38,061 bases of DNA from CAZJGF01 sp964545665 (GTDB lineage: Bacteria > Chloroflexota > Dehalococcoidia > GIF9 > AB-539-J10), in NCBI GenBank assembly GCA_964545665.1, contig CAZJGF010000002.1, positions 1 through 38,061 on the forward strand, given 5' to 3'. Positions 8,157 through 16,185 of the stretch are shown one piece after another; the stretch's first letter is position 1; each line of letters opens with the position of its first letter. The notes beneath the pieces are model-generated. The model had not been told where the DNA came from, did no database searches, and saw only the letters and a list, made by a program, of their open reading frames with translations. Made by a program: the position numbers and the translations under genes.

Positions 8157-8267
8157 TTATTGTACTATCCTTGACAAAAGAAGACGCCTATCTTCACTTG
8201 AATTCTTTCCACAACCGCCACTGCTCTCGGCTACTCCTAACCTGAGAACAACGGCCACCATTTTCAT
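8157..8267 (-). CDS. Possible 36-residue ORF between a protease gene and the hydrogenase small subunit
   Basis: A short frame with GGGGAG just before two near-adjacent in-frame ATGs (8267 and 8261; the second is spaced six bases from GGGGAG). It ends in TAA 28 bases before the hydrogenase small-subunit start. It encodes a basic, Ser/Gly-rich peptide with one Cys and no recognisable motif. The 178-bp gap also has to hold the hydrogenase promoter, and TACAAT (8164-8159) near its end could be a -10 element, so the frame may be chance. Low confidence. Confidence 0.2.
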   Translation of the reverse strand: MKMVAVVLRLGVAESSGGCGKNSSEDRRLLLSRIVQ

Positions 8268-8306
8268 CTCCCCACTTGGCTGAAAACTACCCCCTTCCTT
8301 GTATTC

Positions 8307-8789
8307 TCAACGCAACAGGGCACGGTGCGCCCAGCCGATCTCCTCCAGGACAAGATTTATAACTTCTGGGACAGTCTCTGTTGCCTTTGCTGTCATTTCT
8401 TCGGTAAACTCAGTCACCTGTCCAACCCCTATAGCAAATATCACCATTTCTTTTGGCATTTGATTTGCTGCAAATCTCCGGCCAAACTCAATTGCAGTGG
8501 CGAAGTTCATGCCATGCGGCCAACTGGTCTGATCCACCGTGTTCACCAAATCTTCGAGCCGCAGCTTATATATTCCACCTATGTCTCCACTCCCAGTCTC
8601 AATTGCATCAATTATGATTACCTTGTCGTATCCAGCGATGTTTTCCAACAAACCTAAGCCACTTGTGTCGGCGTCCATCACATCAATCTTCTCGTCGTTA
8701 ATCCTTTTGGCCAACTCCTGAGCAACGTGGACGCCTATGCCATCATCTCCCAAGATTGCGTTTCCTATACCCAGAATAAGCGTCTTCAC
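8307..8789 (-). CDS. [NiFe]-hydrogenase maturation endopeptidase for the Mvh-type enzyme
   Basis: A 160-residue protease of the HyaD/HycI/FrcD family. The N-terminus TLILGIGNAILGDDGIGVHVA carries the first acidic metal ligand (DDG), VIIIDAIETGSGDIG the second, and SWPHGMNF the conserved His. It uses a GTG start six bases after the mvhA stop, so the pairing with the large subunit at 8796-10265 is straightforward. That subunit has a 26-residue tail to remove after His463. It is the last gene of the mvhDGA run before a 178-bp gap. It is clearly distinct from the second protease at 5229-5693, so each hydrogenase has its own. Confidence 0.93.
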   Translation of the reverse strand: MKTLILGIGNAILGDDGIGVHVAQELAKRINDEKIDVMDADTSGLGLLENIAGYDKVIIIDAIETGSGDIGGIYKLRLEDLVNTVDQTSWPHGMNFATAIEFGRRFAANQMPKEMVIFAIGVGQVTEFTEEMTAKATETVPEVINLVLEEIGWAHRALLR

Positions 8790-8795
8790 TTCAGT

Positions 8796-10265
8796 TCAGA
8801 ATCGGCTCAGCCTTTTTATCTCATTGCTCTCTGAATCGCAAATGACAATCTCCAAAGGCATCTGTCCTGGCAGCGCATGCGTACCACAGGCCATACAAGG
8901 GTCATAGGCTCTGAACGCCATCTCAATCATATTAAGAAGACCATCTGAGACCTCGCCTTTGTGTATAAGTGACTTGGCGGCTTTCTCAACTGACATAACA
9001 ATGGGAGCCATGTTGTTTGTCGTGGCCACAATCAAGTTAACTCCGGTAAGAATCCCCGTCTCATCGGTTTGATAGTGATGGAAAAGGGTACCCCTTGGGG
9101 CTTCTACCACCCCAACGCCCTCTTTGGGAGTCTCAGTCGGCAGATTAACAATATCAGAAGAGGTAAGTTCAGGATCACGAGCAAGCTCCAACACCCTTTC
9201 TGAGGCATACAATGCCTCGACCAGCCGAGCCCAGTGGAAAGCCAGGGTATTATGGACCGGTTTTCCCCCCAGCGTTTCAAACAGTTTTTCATAAGCTTCT
9301 TGTGCCAGCGGCGTGGCCATTCCGTCGGATGCATTCAGCCTGGCCAGCGGAGCTACTCTGTAAATGCCACTATCTTCTCCATCGGTAAATCCCTTCCAGC
9401 CGACGTTTTTAAGATAGCAGAACTTCATATAACTCCAGGGCTCAACGTGCTCCCTGATGTGGTCTAGATATTCCTGGGGCCTGAATTTGGCAAATTCTTT
9501 GCCATCCGGGTCAACCACTCTAATCATGCCATCATAGAAATTCACCTTATTATTCTCATCCACCAGCCCCATATAGTAAGTCCTATGCTTGTAGACATCC
9601 CCGGTAATCAGGTCAACATAATCTTTATTCTTCAGCACTACATCATCAAAAGCCTTGAGGGCAAATTGGCAGAAATCCACTGCATATTCCCCCGCCTCTA
9701 TGAGGGTCTTCCTCTCCTCCTCAGTAATCGCTTTTGACACCCCTCCAGGCAGCCCGCAGCTAGGCATGACCGGCTTCCCTCCGATTATTCTGACAACATT
9801 CCGCAGCCTTTTCCTAGCTTCTATTACTTTCCCACCGACTTCCAGGCCAACTTTGCCAATAACTCCCAAGATATTTCTTTCTGCGGTGGCCGCTGTCGGG
9901 CCAACAAAAAAGTCGGGACCAGCGAGGTAGAAGAAGTGCAATAAATGGTCCTCCGCCTGAAAAGCATTGTACATCAGCCTCCTTATTTTCTTTGCTGTCG
10001 AGGTTGGCTCCACTTTCCAAAGGTCATCCAGGGTCTTGGTCGAGGCCATGTGGTGAGCAGTAGGACACACCCCACAAATCATGGTGGTTATTCTCGGCAT
10101 CTCCTCTGCCGGCCTTCCCTCACAGAACTTCTCAAATCCTCGAAGCTCAGGGATCTGAAGATAAGCCCTATCAACATCTCCGGCGGCATTGAGAAATATT
10201 TCTATCTTGCCGTGCCCCTCAAGTCTGGTTATCGGGTCTATGGTTATTTTTCTCATTCTACTCAT
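8796..10265 (-). CDS. mvhA: Mvh/Vhu-type (group 3c) [NiFe]-hydrogenase large subunit
   Basis: A 489-residue catalytic subunit of an F420-non-reducing hydrogenase, cytosolic. The nickel motifs are MICGVCPTAHH (C64, C67) and DPCMACGTH (C457, C460, H463); both carry Cys rather than selenocysteine. A 26-residue C-terminal tail is expected to be removed by the next gene product. Assignment to the 3c group rests on the mvhD-mvhG-mvhA order and the overall sequence style (RLEGHGKIEIFL, EAPRGTLFHHYQTDE). The ATG overlaps the mvhG stop as ATGA. In methanogens this enzyme docks through MvhD onto HdrABC for flavin-based bifurcation; several possible HdrA partners lie upstream. Confidence 0.96.
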   Translation of the reverse strand: MSRMRKITIDPITRLEGHGKIEIFLNAAGDVDRAYLQIPELRGFEKFCEGRPAEEMPRITTMICGVCPTAHHMASTKTLDDLWKVEPTSTAKKIRRLMYNAFQAEDHLLHFFYLAGPDFFVGPTAATAERNILGVIGKVGLEVGGKVIEARKRLRNVVRIIGGKPVMPSCGLPGGVSKAITEEERKTLIEAGEYAVDFCQFALKAFDDVVLKNKDYVDLITGDVYKHRTYYMGLVDENNKVNFYDGMIRVVDPDGKEFAKFRPQEYLDHIREHVEPWSYMKFCYLKNVGWKGFTDGEDSGIYRVAPLARLNASDGMATPLAQEAYEKLFETLGGKPVHNTLAFHWARLVEALYASERVLELARDPELTSSDIVNLPTETPKEGVGVVEAPRGTLFHHYQTDETGILTGVNLIVATTNNMAPIVMSVEKAAKSLIHKGEVSDGLLNMIEMAFRAYDPCMACGTHALPGQMPLEIVICDSESNEIKRLSRF

Positions 10266-11242
10266 TTCATCCTCTTTCTTCTCAGTAGCGAAGATGGCAA
10301 GCTGAATCTGTAGAACGTACCCGCCGGGTCTACAATTTGATCAACTAGTTTTTGGACTTCTTCCTCTGTCATCTTCTCTTCGCCTTCAAGTCCCACTATG
10401 GAGGCGATTGCTGACAGTGCTTTCGCCCCTTGGTCTACAACCCCATCTACGGGACCAAAACAGCCCCGGCAGGGCATATTGGCTCTGATGCATGTTTCCC
10501 CACATCCCGAACGGGTGGCGGGGCCAAGGCAAATCAGTCCTTGCACCAGGAAGCATTTCTCAGGGTCGATTTTGATCTGCCACGGCCTTTTTACCGCTGC
10601 TATGGATAATTTCTCCGGTTTTGTCTCATTCCGTGGGCATGTATCGCACAGAGCTTTATTAGGGGCAAGCACCGCCCCTTTCTCCGGCAGATTCCCTGTG
10701 AGAATGGCATTGACAGCATCCATTACTAAATTGGGTGGTGGTGGACATCCGGGGAGGTAGTAATCTACAGGAATGGTTTGGTCCAATGTCTTTACCGTAT
10801 CATAGAATTCCGGTAAGGTAAGCTCACCAATTCCGATATCCGTCTTCTCTTGAGGAAGAGTTCCCTCTGGATTCTCAGTGGACGGAGTCTCTTTATAAGC
10901 TCGGCGAAAGATTGTATCCCTTGTCCAGAAATTCCCCAGTCCGGGTATCCCCCCTAGGTGAGCACAAGAACCAAAGGCGACCACAAGGCCGGATTTCTCC
11001 CTCAGGAGTTTTACCATCTCCTCTTGCTCTTCCAACCTTATGGCCCCGTTTATAAAGCTTACCGCTATCTCCTTATCGCCTAAAGCCTCAATGTCTTTCC
11101 TCTTGAAGTCCAAGGCTACGGGCCATAATACTATATCTACAGCATCCGCTACCTTCAGTATATCTTCATTGAGGTCAACCACTGTCTCTTCACATCCACC
11201 GCAGGAAGCGTTCCAATAGAAAGCAATCTTCGGTTTCGCCAT
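10262..11242 (-). CDS. mvhG: Mvh-type hydrogenase small subunit
   Basis: A 326-residue electron-transfer subunit. Cluster ligands are visible in YWNASCGGCEETVVDL near the start, AFGSCAHLGGIPG, YLPGCPPPP, LCDTCPRN, and the cysteine-rich CFLVQGLICLGPATRSGCG and MPCRGCFGP segments. There is no signal peptide. I use the ATG at 11242, four bases after the mvhD stop, with GGAG eight bases upstream; the frame is open further to 11275 but that would overlap mvhD. It transfers electrons from the Ni-Fe site to MvhD. Confidence 0.95.
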   Translation of the reverse strand: MAKPKIAFYWNASCGGCEETVVDLNEDILKVADAVDIVLWPVALDFKRKDIEALGDKEIAVSFINGAIRLEEQEEMVKLLREKSGLVVAFGSCAHLGGIPGLGNFWTRDTIFRRAYKETPSTENPEGTLPQEKTDIGIGELTLPEFYDTVKTLDQTIPVDYYLPGCPPPPNLVMDAVNAILTGNLPEKGAVLAPNKALCDTCPRNETKPEKLSIAAVKRPWQIKIDPEKCFLVQGLICLGPATRSGCGETCIRANMPCRGCFGPVDGVVDQGAKALSAIASIVGLEGEEKMTEEEVQKLVDQIVDPAGTFYRFSLPSSLLRRKRMK

Positions 11243-11246
11243 ATTG

Positions 11247-11669
11247 TCATCTCCGATATGCTGTTTTACCAGCAAAAGGCCCTAGCTCTTTTATTTTCGC
11301 TGTCATGTCATTGGCTACCTGTGCGAAGTGGTTTGCCTCAGAGGCAGATATCCACTCTAGGCTTACTCGCTCCTCGTCAACCCCCAGTTGCTTCATCATT
11401 TTCTTCAGTATAGCAACACGCCGCGCTGCCTTATAGTTCCCCGTCCTGTAGTGGCAGTCTCCAAAATGGCAGCCGCCAATCAATACTCCATCTGCACCCG
11501 TCTGAAGGGCTGCAAGCACAAAGGTGGGCTCAACCATCCCACTGCACATAACTCGAACCACCATCAGATTGGAGGCATACTGAATACGCAACATACCAGC
11601 TAAATCAGCTCCAGCATAGGCACACCAATTGCATAGAAAGGCGACTATCTTCGGCTTGAAACCGCTCAT
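11247..11669 (-). CDS. mvhD: MvhD-type hydrogenase iron-sulfur (adaptor) subunit, copy A
   Basis: A 140-residue [2Fe-2S] adaptor linking the hydrogenase to HdrA. Family motifs are AFLCNWCAYAGADLAG near residue 11, VRVMCSGMVEP, and GGCHFGDCHYRTGN. The second of two adjacent ATGs (11669) is best spaced from AGGAGG. It is the first gene of the mvhDGA run, following a 500-bp non-coding stretch, so a promoter should lie just upstream. Three paralogues occur in the window, each beside a different HdrA-type gene; this one belongs to the hydrogenase. Confidence 0.95.
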   Translation of the reverse strand: MSGFKPKIVAFLCNWCAYAGADLAGMLRIQYASNLMVVRVMCSGMVEPTFVLAALQTGADGVLIGGCHFGDCHYRTGNYKAARRVAILKKMMKQLGVDEERVSLEWISASEANHFAQVANDMTAKIKELGPFAGKTAYRR

Positions 11670-11876
11670 CATTACCTCCTTCCAAATATTGAGTTGTCAG
11701 CCATCTTTCCTGGCCAAACACGTTCGGGCCAGATTGGTCTGCCGCTCCAGCGCAAGTGATAACCTTCAGCCGCTGTCAGGCGAGCGGAGCTAGTATAGCA
11801 CATGCGAGGGCAGTCGTATCAACCTCCCCGTGACCAGCGTAGGAGTCCTCAGCACACATCTTCATGGACCAACCAT

Positions 11877-11906
11877 AGAAGCTAGAGGCAGCTGCCTCTA
11901 GCTTCT
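11877..11906. repeat. 30-nt perfect palindrome (15-bp arms, no spacer)
   Basis: Bases 11877-11891 are exactly complementary to 11892-11906, centred on GGCAG/CTGCC, with outer arms reading AGAAGCTAGA. There is no T-run on either side, so a standard intrinsic terminator is unlikely. As RNA it would fold into a very stable hairpin with a minimal loop; as DNA it could be a dimeric protein-binding site or a remnant of a mobile element end. It lies about 210 bp upstream of mvhD. Confidence 0.7.
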
Positions 11907-11945
11907 GCAAGGCCAGCATCACAGAGAAAGACTGATCCCCGCCAG

Positions 11946-11964
11946 CCCAGCTGAGCTATACCCC
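11946..11964 (-). other. tRNA 5'-half-like fragment (acceptor/D-arm)
   Basis: On the minus strand these 19 bases read GGGGTATAGCTCAGCTGGG, which matches the 5' strand of the acceptor stem plus the D-arm of tRNA-Ala/Ile-like genes. The following bases do not form an anticodon arm or T-arm that I can recognise, so it is not a functional tRNA. It may be a leftover of a tRNA used as an integration site, or a chance resemblance. Confidence 0.35.
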
Positions 11965-12170
11965 ACTCACACAGCGCGTCCTCACTCGACGTATCATCCT
12001 ATGCTGTGGACAACCCTTCTTCCGCTCAATCACCTACCACGCAATGCAAAAAGGGCTAGCCCACAGGAGGCCAAGAATGTGAAGACATTTAGCAGAAAAC
12101 ACAGATTACCAAGAATTTGCTGAGACCACGAGTCCCCTGGTAATGGACTGAATAAAGTGCGATTTCGGTA

Positions 12171-13277
12171 TTACCCGACGGCCGCGAATTCCTCCGGCCT
12201 GAATGTAGTAAGCGGGAGCCCCTCCTCCATATCTTTCCCTGGAAGATAACCATAAGCTTTCTGAACCGATTCGGCTACTCTCAAGGAAATGGCCCACAGC
12301 GGAATACTGGCGGGACACACATCAGAACACATACCACATCCCACACACGATGTGCTTACGTGGGATAGCCTCACCAGGTGGTAGAATATCGTGTCAGGAA
12401 AAGCCTCCACACTTCCCCTTCTTTCTAGCTGTGTTGCGTAGTAAACCGCATCATGTTCACTAGCCTCACTGTCGAAAAAGCATAAGTGGCAATAACAGAT
12501 GGGGCAGACCTTGCTGCAGTTGTGGCAGCCTATGCATTTGCTGAAGGCCTTGTTCAGTTCATCAATACCAAGGTTCCTTATTTCAGTTTCATCAAACAGT
12601 TTCTGCTTCTCACTCTCTCTCTGGCCCCTTATTCGTTCCATTGCTCCAGAATCGAACTCTTCTTCAGTGAACTCTCCCGACATACCTTCAAGCAAGTTCT
12701 CCCCTCTGTCAGTGTTGAGAAGTATCACCGTTTCTCTGTCAATGTCCTTGTTTCCCAGTAAGGACACGGTGATATCAGCAGTGTAAGGTATAAAATGCTC
12801 ACATGCCTTACAGGCAGGCCTTATCCCAGGACTCACTTCACCTTGTTTGACCGCTTCCCAGTATTGAGGTAGCTTTTCCTCAATCTTATCCTCGAGTGCC
12901 AGTTCCAATGGGTAGACTCCGCCACAGGTTGAGCTTATGAGTAACAGGTTGTCAGTGCTCCCCTGCTGCCGCTTCACCAGCTCTACGAATGCTCTTAATT
13001 CGCAAGGTCTTAGCACCACCGCAATCGGTTCAGTGGCTGCTTCCCTTAGAGTAAGAAGGGATAGCAACTTGCCGCTGTTTACCGGCATTAGAGGATACAG
13101 CGGCCGGGCATAGTCGAGTTCATCAGGACTGGAAATAAGGGAGTAAGCCACAGCCCCATTCTCACCGATCTTCCTCAAAGTCAAAACCCCTTCCACCTTG
13201 CCGTTCTCTAGGAGGAATTTGGCCATTTCTTTCACGCTTTGCTCTGGGCTTTCGCTCAACCTTAAGACCCTAGGCAT
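12171..13277 (-). CDS. FrhB/FdhB-like iron-sulfur protein (copy 1)
   Basis: A 368-residue protein. The N-terminal half has VVLRPCELRAFVELVK, the signature I associate with F420-hydrogenase/formate-dehydrogenase beta-like proteins. After about residue 255 come two ferredoxin-like sites: KCIGCHNCSKVCPICYC, and SCVGCGMCSDVCPASIP. It likely relays electrons between a flavin or formate dehydrogenase site and Hdr-type clusters; F420 use cannot be inferred from sequence alone. The ATG at 13277 is chosen because it overlaps the previous stop by 8 bases with AAGGAG seven bases upstream; the open frame runs further to 13343 inside the neighbour. A tandem paralogue precedes it. It is the last gene of the long hdr run. 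Confidence 0.8.
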   Translation of the reverse strand: MPRVLRLSESPEQSVKEMAKFLLENGKVEGVLTLRKIGENGAVAYSLISSPDELDYARPLYPLMPVNSGKLLSLLTLREAATEPIAVVLRPCELRAFVELVKRQQGSTDNLLLISSTCGGVYPLELALEDKIEEKLPQYWEAVKQGEVSPGIRPACKACEHFIPYTADITVSLLGNKDIDRETVILLNTDRGENLLEGMSGEFTEEEFDSGAMERIRGQRESEKQKLFDETEIRNLGIDELNKAFSKCIGCHNCSKVCPICYCHLCFFDSEASEHDAVYYATQLERRGSVEAFPDTIFYHLVRLSHVSTSCVGCGMCSDVCPASIPLWAISLRVAESVQKAYGYLPGKDMEEGLPLTTFRPEEFAAVG

Positions 13278-14427
13278 CTTGCTTCTCCTTGGCAGAAAAC
13301 ACTGAATGGGACTGCTCCACCTCCTGGAATTCGCCTTGCTCAAAAGTCGTTAACGGCAGAGCTTCGTCTATACTCCTACCAGATAGGTAACCGAAGGCCT
13401 CTTGGTTTCTATCACCAACTAGGCTGAAGATTTGCCCTACCGTGATATTCATGGGGCAGGCGTCCTCACACATCCCGCATGACACACAGGAGAGAGACAT
13501 ATGTAACATACGTCCAATATGGAAAAACAGAGTATCGCTGGGAAGCTTCACCACACCTCTTGCCTTTGCCCTCGTAAGGTAATCTTCAAAATTGAATTTC
13601 ATTTTGTCCGAATCGAAATGACACTGGCGGCAGTAACATATGGGGCAGACCCTCATACAGTTGTGGCAGTTTATGCATCTACTAAAGCTTTCTAGTAGCC
13701 TGTCTATACCCTCAATCTCGCTTCTTAGCCCGTTGTGAGACTCGTTCCTTTTCTGCTTTCTTTCCTGAGTCAGCCTCTCCACTCCACTTTCCCAACTCGA
13801 TATATTGTCCTCCATTGAAAGACCGAGCTTGCTCAAGACACTTTCGCCTTTACCGCTGCTGGGGATAAGGACCATAGTGCCATCCTTTGCACCCAAGGTT
13901 CCTACATGCAAGTCTTCAGCACCCGTGGTAGAGAATCTGTCACATATGTTGCACACTGGCCGCATAGGTTCACTATTCCAGTTCCGGGAAGCATCTCTGA
14001 ACGTCCTATCACCGTTTTCGGCGCTCGTGAAATAGTCAGATAGAGGCATTACTCCCGGGCAGTCCACAGTCACAAGGATTATGTCCTCCAGGTTTGCCTG
14101 TCCAAGCTTAGCCAGTTCAACTGTCGCCCTTGCCTCGCAGGGTCGCATCACAGCAGCAATGCTCTTGTTCCCTTTACCACGTCTGGTAATGCTAGAAATG
14201 GCTCTGGCTCCCTGAACTGGCATAATTGGAGGTAACGGAGACGCTGCTTCAAGAAGCGCCTCATCTCGGATCAGTGAGTAGGCGACTGAATCTCCTGCCG
14301 ACACCCTAGTTGGGATGAGGACAGCGTCAAAACAACCTTGGCTTAATGCTTGCTTCATAAAGTCAAGGACCCCTCTTTCCACATCCCCTTCTGACAGGTA
14401 GATTGTTCCCTTCCGAGTAGGTGTCAC
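13270..14427 (-). CDS. FrhB/FdhB-like iron-sulfur protein (copy 2)
   Basis: A tandem paralogue of the next gene, about 385 residues. The shared features are AVMRPCEARATVELAKLGQ in the N-terminal half, a central PVCNICDRF cysteine pair, then RCINCHNCMRVCPICYCRQC and SCVSCGMCEDACPMNI, and a common ending (AFGYLSGRSIDEALPLTTF). The pair may form a heterodimer. I place the start at GTG 14427, seven bases after GAGGAG, which lines up with the start of the other copy; GTG 14442 would add five residues. It follows the HdrA gene by about 50 bp, so it is probably in the same transcript. Confidence 0.8.
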   Translation of the reverse strand: MTPTRKGTIYLSEGDVERGVLDFMKQALSQGCFDAVLIPTRVSAGDSVAYSLIRDEALLEAASPLPPIMPVQGARAISSITRRGKGNKSIAAVMRPCEARATVELAKLGQANLEDIILVTVDCPGVMPLSDYFTSAENGDRTFRDASRNWNSEPMRPVCNICDRFSTTGAEDLHVGTLGAKDGTMVLIPSSGKGESVLSKLGLSMEDNISSWESGVERLTQERKQKRNESHNGLRSEIEGIDRLLESFSRCINCHNCMRVCPICYCRQCHFDSDKMKFNFEDYLTRAKARGVVKLPSDTLFFHIGRMLHMSLSCVSCGMCEDACPMNITVGQIFSLVGDRNQEAFGYLSGRSIDEALPLTTFEQGEFQEVEQSHSVFSAKEKQDA

Positions 14428-14476
14428 GTTACAACTCCTCACATGTTCCCAATAGTTTGCTCATAAGCCCACATAC

Positions 14477-16174
14477 TTACCTTACTAGTTCCACAACTTC
14501 TTGATAGATCTGCGGGAAGCCAAAATTCTTTACACTGGCAGCTCCAGAGGGACAAGTAGCAGCACAGACCCCGCATCCATGACACAAAGCTTCGTTCACC
14601 ACTGCAATTCTCCTCACTTCGTCAAAGCTGATGGCAGAGTAAGGGCAGACTGAGATACACATTTTGCATCCAGTGCAGAAAGTCTCCGAAATTTCAGAGG
14701 TTCTCACTTCCAACTCCAACTTTCGGCCTGGAACAAGGGATGAGAGTATCTTACCTGCTGCTGCCTCTGATTGAACTATCGTCTCCGAGATATTCTTTGG
14801 CCCCTGGGCACACCCGACCACAAATACTCCCTCCACAGAAGACGCCACTGGACCCAGCAACTGGTGCTCTGCAACAGGGAAACCCTCCTCGTCCAGAGGG
14901 ATACCAAGCATTTCAGCGAACCTATTAGTATCACCGCTGGGTTCCATCGCCGGCACAAGGATTACCATATCTACTGCAAGCTCCTCTTCCGAACCGTTTT
15001 CAGTTTCGTATTTCACAGCTATTGCCTTGGTATTTTGGGTAACCGTAGTCTTCGCAGCGCGTACAAAGTTGATCCCTAAGTCCTTTGTCTCTTCGTAGAA
15101 CTTCTGGTAGGACTTCCCTGGAATGCATAGGTCTGAGTAGAGTTGAGATACCTTTACGTCGGGAAGCTGGGACTTCAACATCCTGGCAAATTTAAGTGAA
15201 TACACGCAGCACACCTTGGAACAATAGCCCTTCTCTTCTCGCCCAACACAATGGATAATAGCCACAGATTCAGGACTCTTGCCGTTTTTGAGCAGAATCT
15301 TCCCCCCACTAGGTCCGCTTGGCATATTCATCTGCTCAAATTCCAAGCTCGTATAGACATCATCACGCTTTCCGTACCCATATTGAGGGAGACCCGTTGG
15401 GTCCATCAAGTCGAAGCCGGTAGCTAAGATGACTGCTCCCACGCTTAGATTCCGCTCCCCATTTTCCCCTTTCTTCGTTACTTTTGCCTCAAAATTGCCA
15501 AAGAAGCCCAAGATTTGCTCAACCTCACTATCAGTAAGCTCTTCGATATTCTTGGCTCCTAGCAGTCTCTTCACTTCTTTTTCTATCAATACTGAGCCAG
15601 AATCCATAGCGGTAAACAGCTTGTCAAACTCCTTTACTTTGCCTCCCAAAGAAGGACTCTTCTCAACCAGATAGACCCTTCTGTCTGGGGAACCAAGCAG
15701 CTGGCTAGCCTTAATTCCGGCAATGCCACCGCCGATTATCAGCACATCGGGACAAACGTCCATCTCCTTCTTTTCCAGAGAAACTTGCCAGCGAACTCTA
15801 CTGATAGCGGCTCTTATTTGCCTTATTGCCTTTTCTGCAGCCTCTTCCTTGTCTGAGGTGACCCAGGCACATTGTTCCCTGATATTCACCATCTGCAATA
15901 GGTAGGGGTTGAGACTAGCTTCCTCACACACATTCATAAAAGTCATTTCGTGCTGCTTAGGAGAACAGGCTGCAAGCACCAAATGGGTCAAGTCATGCTC
16001 CTTGATGCTTTGCTTTAGGAATTCCTTCCCAGCCTCAGAACACAAGAGCCCGTATTTCTCGACAATTGCGACATCACGAAGCGGCGAAACAGCTTCAATT
16101 ACTCTATCAATATTCACATTGTCGGCTATATTAGTGCCACACTCGCATACATATACGCCTATCCTTTTTCCCAT
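14477..16174 (-). CDS. HdrA-type flavin/iron-sulfur oxidoreductase lacking the inserted ferredoxin (QmoB-like layout)
   Basis: A 565-residue HdrA-family protein. It starts with the HdrA N-terminal domain (GVYVCECGTNIAD, AACSPKQHE, NIREQCAW), then an FAD Rossmann motif LIIGGGIAGIKAS near residue 145, the conserved IHCVGREEKGYCSKVCC block, and two C-terminal [4Fe-4S] sites (CTGCKMCISVCPY, CHGCGVCAATCPSG). The internal ferredoxin and the Cys pair after the FAD loop, normal in HdrA, are absent. The next upstream gene (16186-17466) has exactly those and lacks the ends kept here, so the two probably form one functional unit. That size pair recalls QmoA/QmoB of sulfate reducers, but no qmoC, apr or dsrAB gene is present. 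Confidence 0.88.
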   Translation of the reverse strand: MGKRIGVYVCECGTNIADNVNIDRVIEAVSPLRDVAIVEKYGLLCSEAGKEFLKQSIKEHDLTHLVLAACSPKQHEMTFMNVCEEASLNPYLLQMVNIREQCAWVTSDKEEAAEKAIRQIRAAISRVRWQVSLEKKEMDVCPDVLIIGGGIAGIKASQLLGSPDRRVYLVEKSPSLGGKVKEFDKLFTAMDSGSVLIEKEVKRLLGAKNIEELTDSEVEQILGFFGNFEAKVTKKGENGERNLSVGAVILATGFDLMDPTGLPQYGYGKRDDVYTSLEFEQMNMPSGPSGGKILLKNGKSPESVAIIHCVGREEKGYCSKVCCVYSLKFARMLKSQLPDVKVSQLYSDLCIPGKSYQKFYEETKDLGINFVRAAKTTVTQNTKAIAVKYETENGSEEELAVDMVILVPAMEPSGDTNRFAEMLGIPLDEEGFPVAEHQLLGPVASSVEGVFVVGCAQGPKNISETIVQSEAAAGKILSSLVPGRKLELEVRTSEISETFCTGCKMCISVCPYSAISFDEVRRIAVVNEALCHGCGVCAATCPSGAASVKNFGFPQIYQEVVELVR

Positions 16175-16185
16175 TTCGCAACCTC

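Larger units (their letters stand above)
11670..12170 (-). other. 501-bp non-coding stretch between the hdr run and mvhDGA
   Basis: No frame in this stretch has both a Shine-Dalgarno site and recognisable content. It must hold the end of the hdr transcript and the start of the mvh transcript, but I could not find a clear promoter or a hairpin followed by a T-run. I checked for a sigma-54 core (GG-N10-GC) on the minus strand and found none. Two structured pieces are listed separately: a 30-nt palindrome and a tRNA-like fragment. Confidence 0.6.

Noticed and set aside
12171..14427. Calling the FrhB-like pair F420-dependent enzymes
   Set aside because: The FrhB-like fold and ferredoxin motifs do not by themselves show F420 use, and no F420 synthesis gene is in the window.
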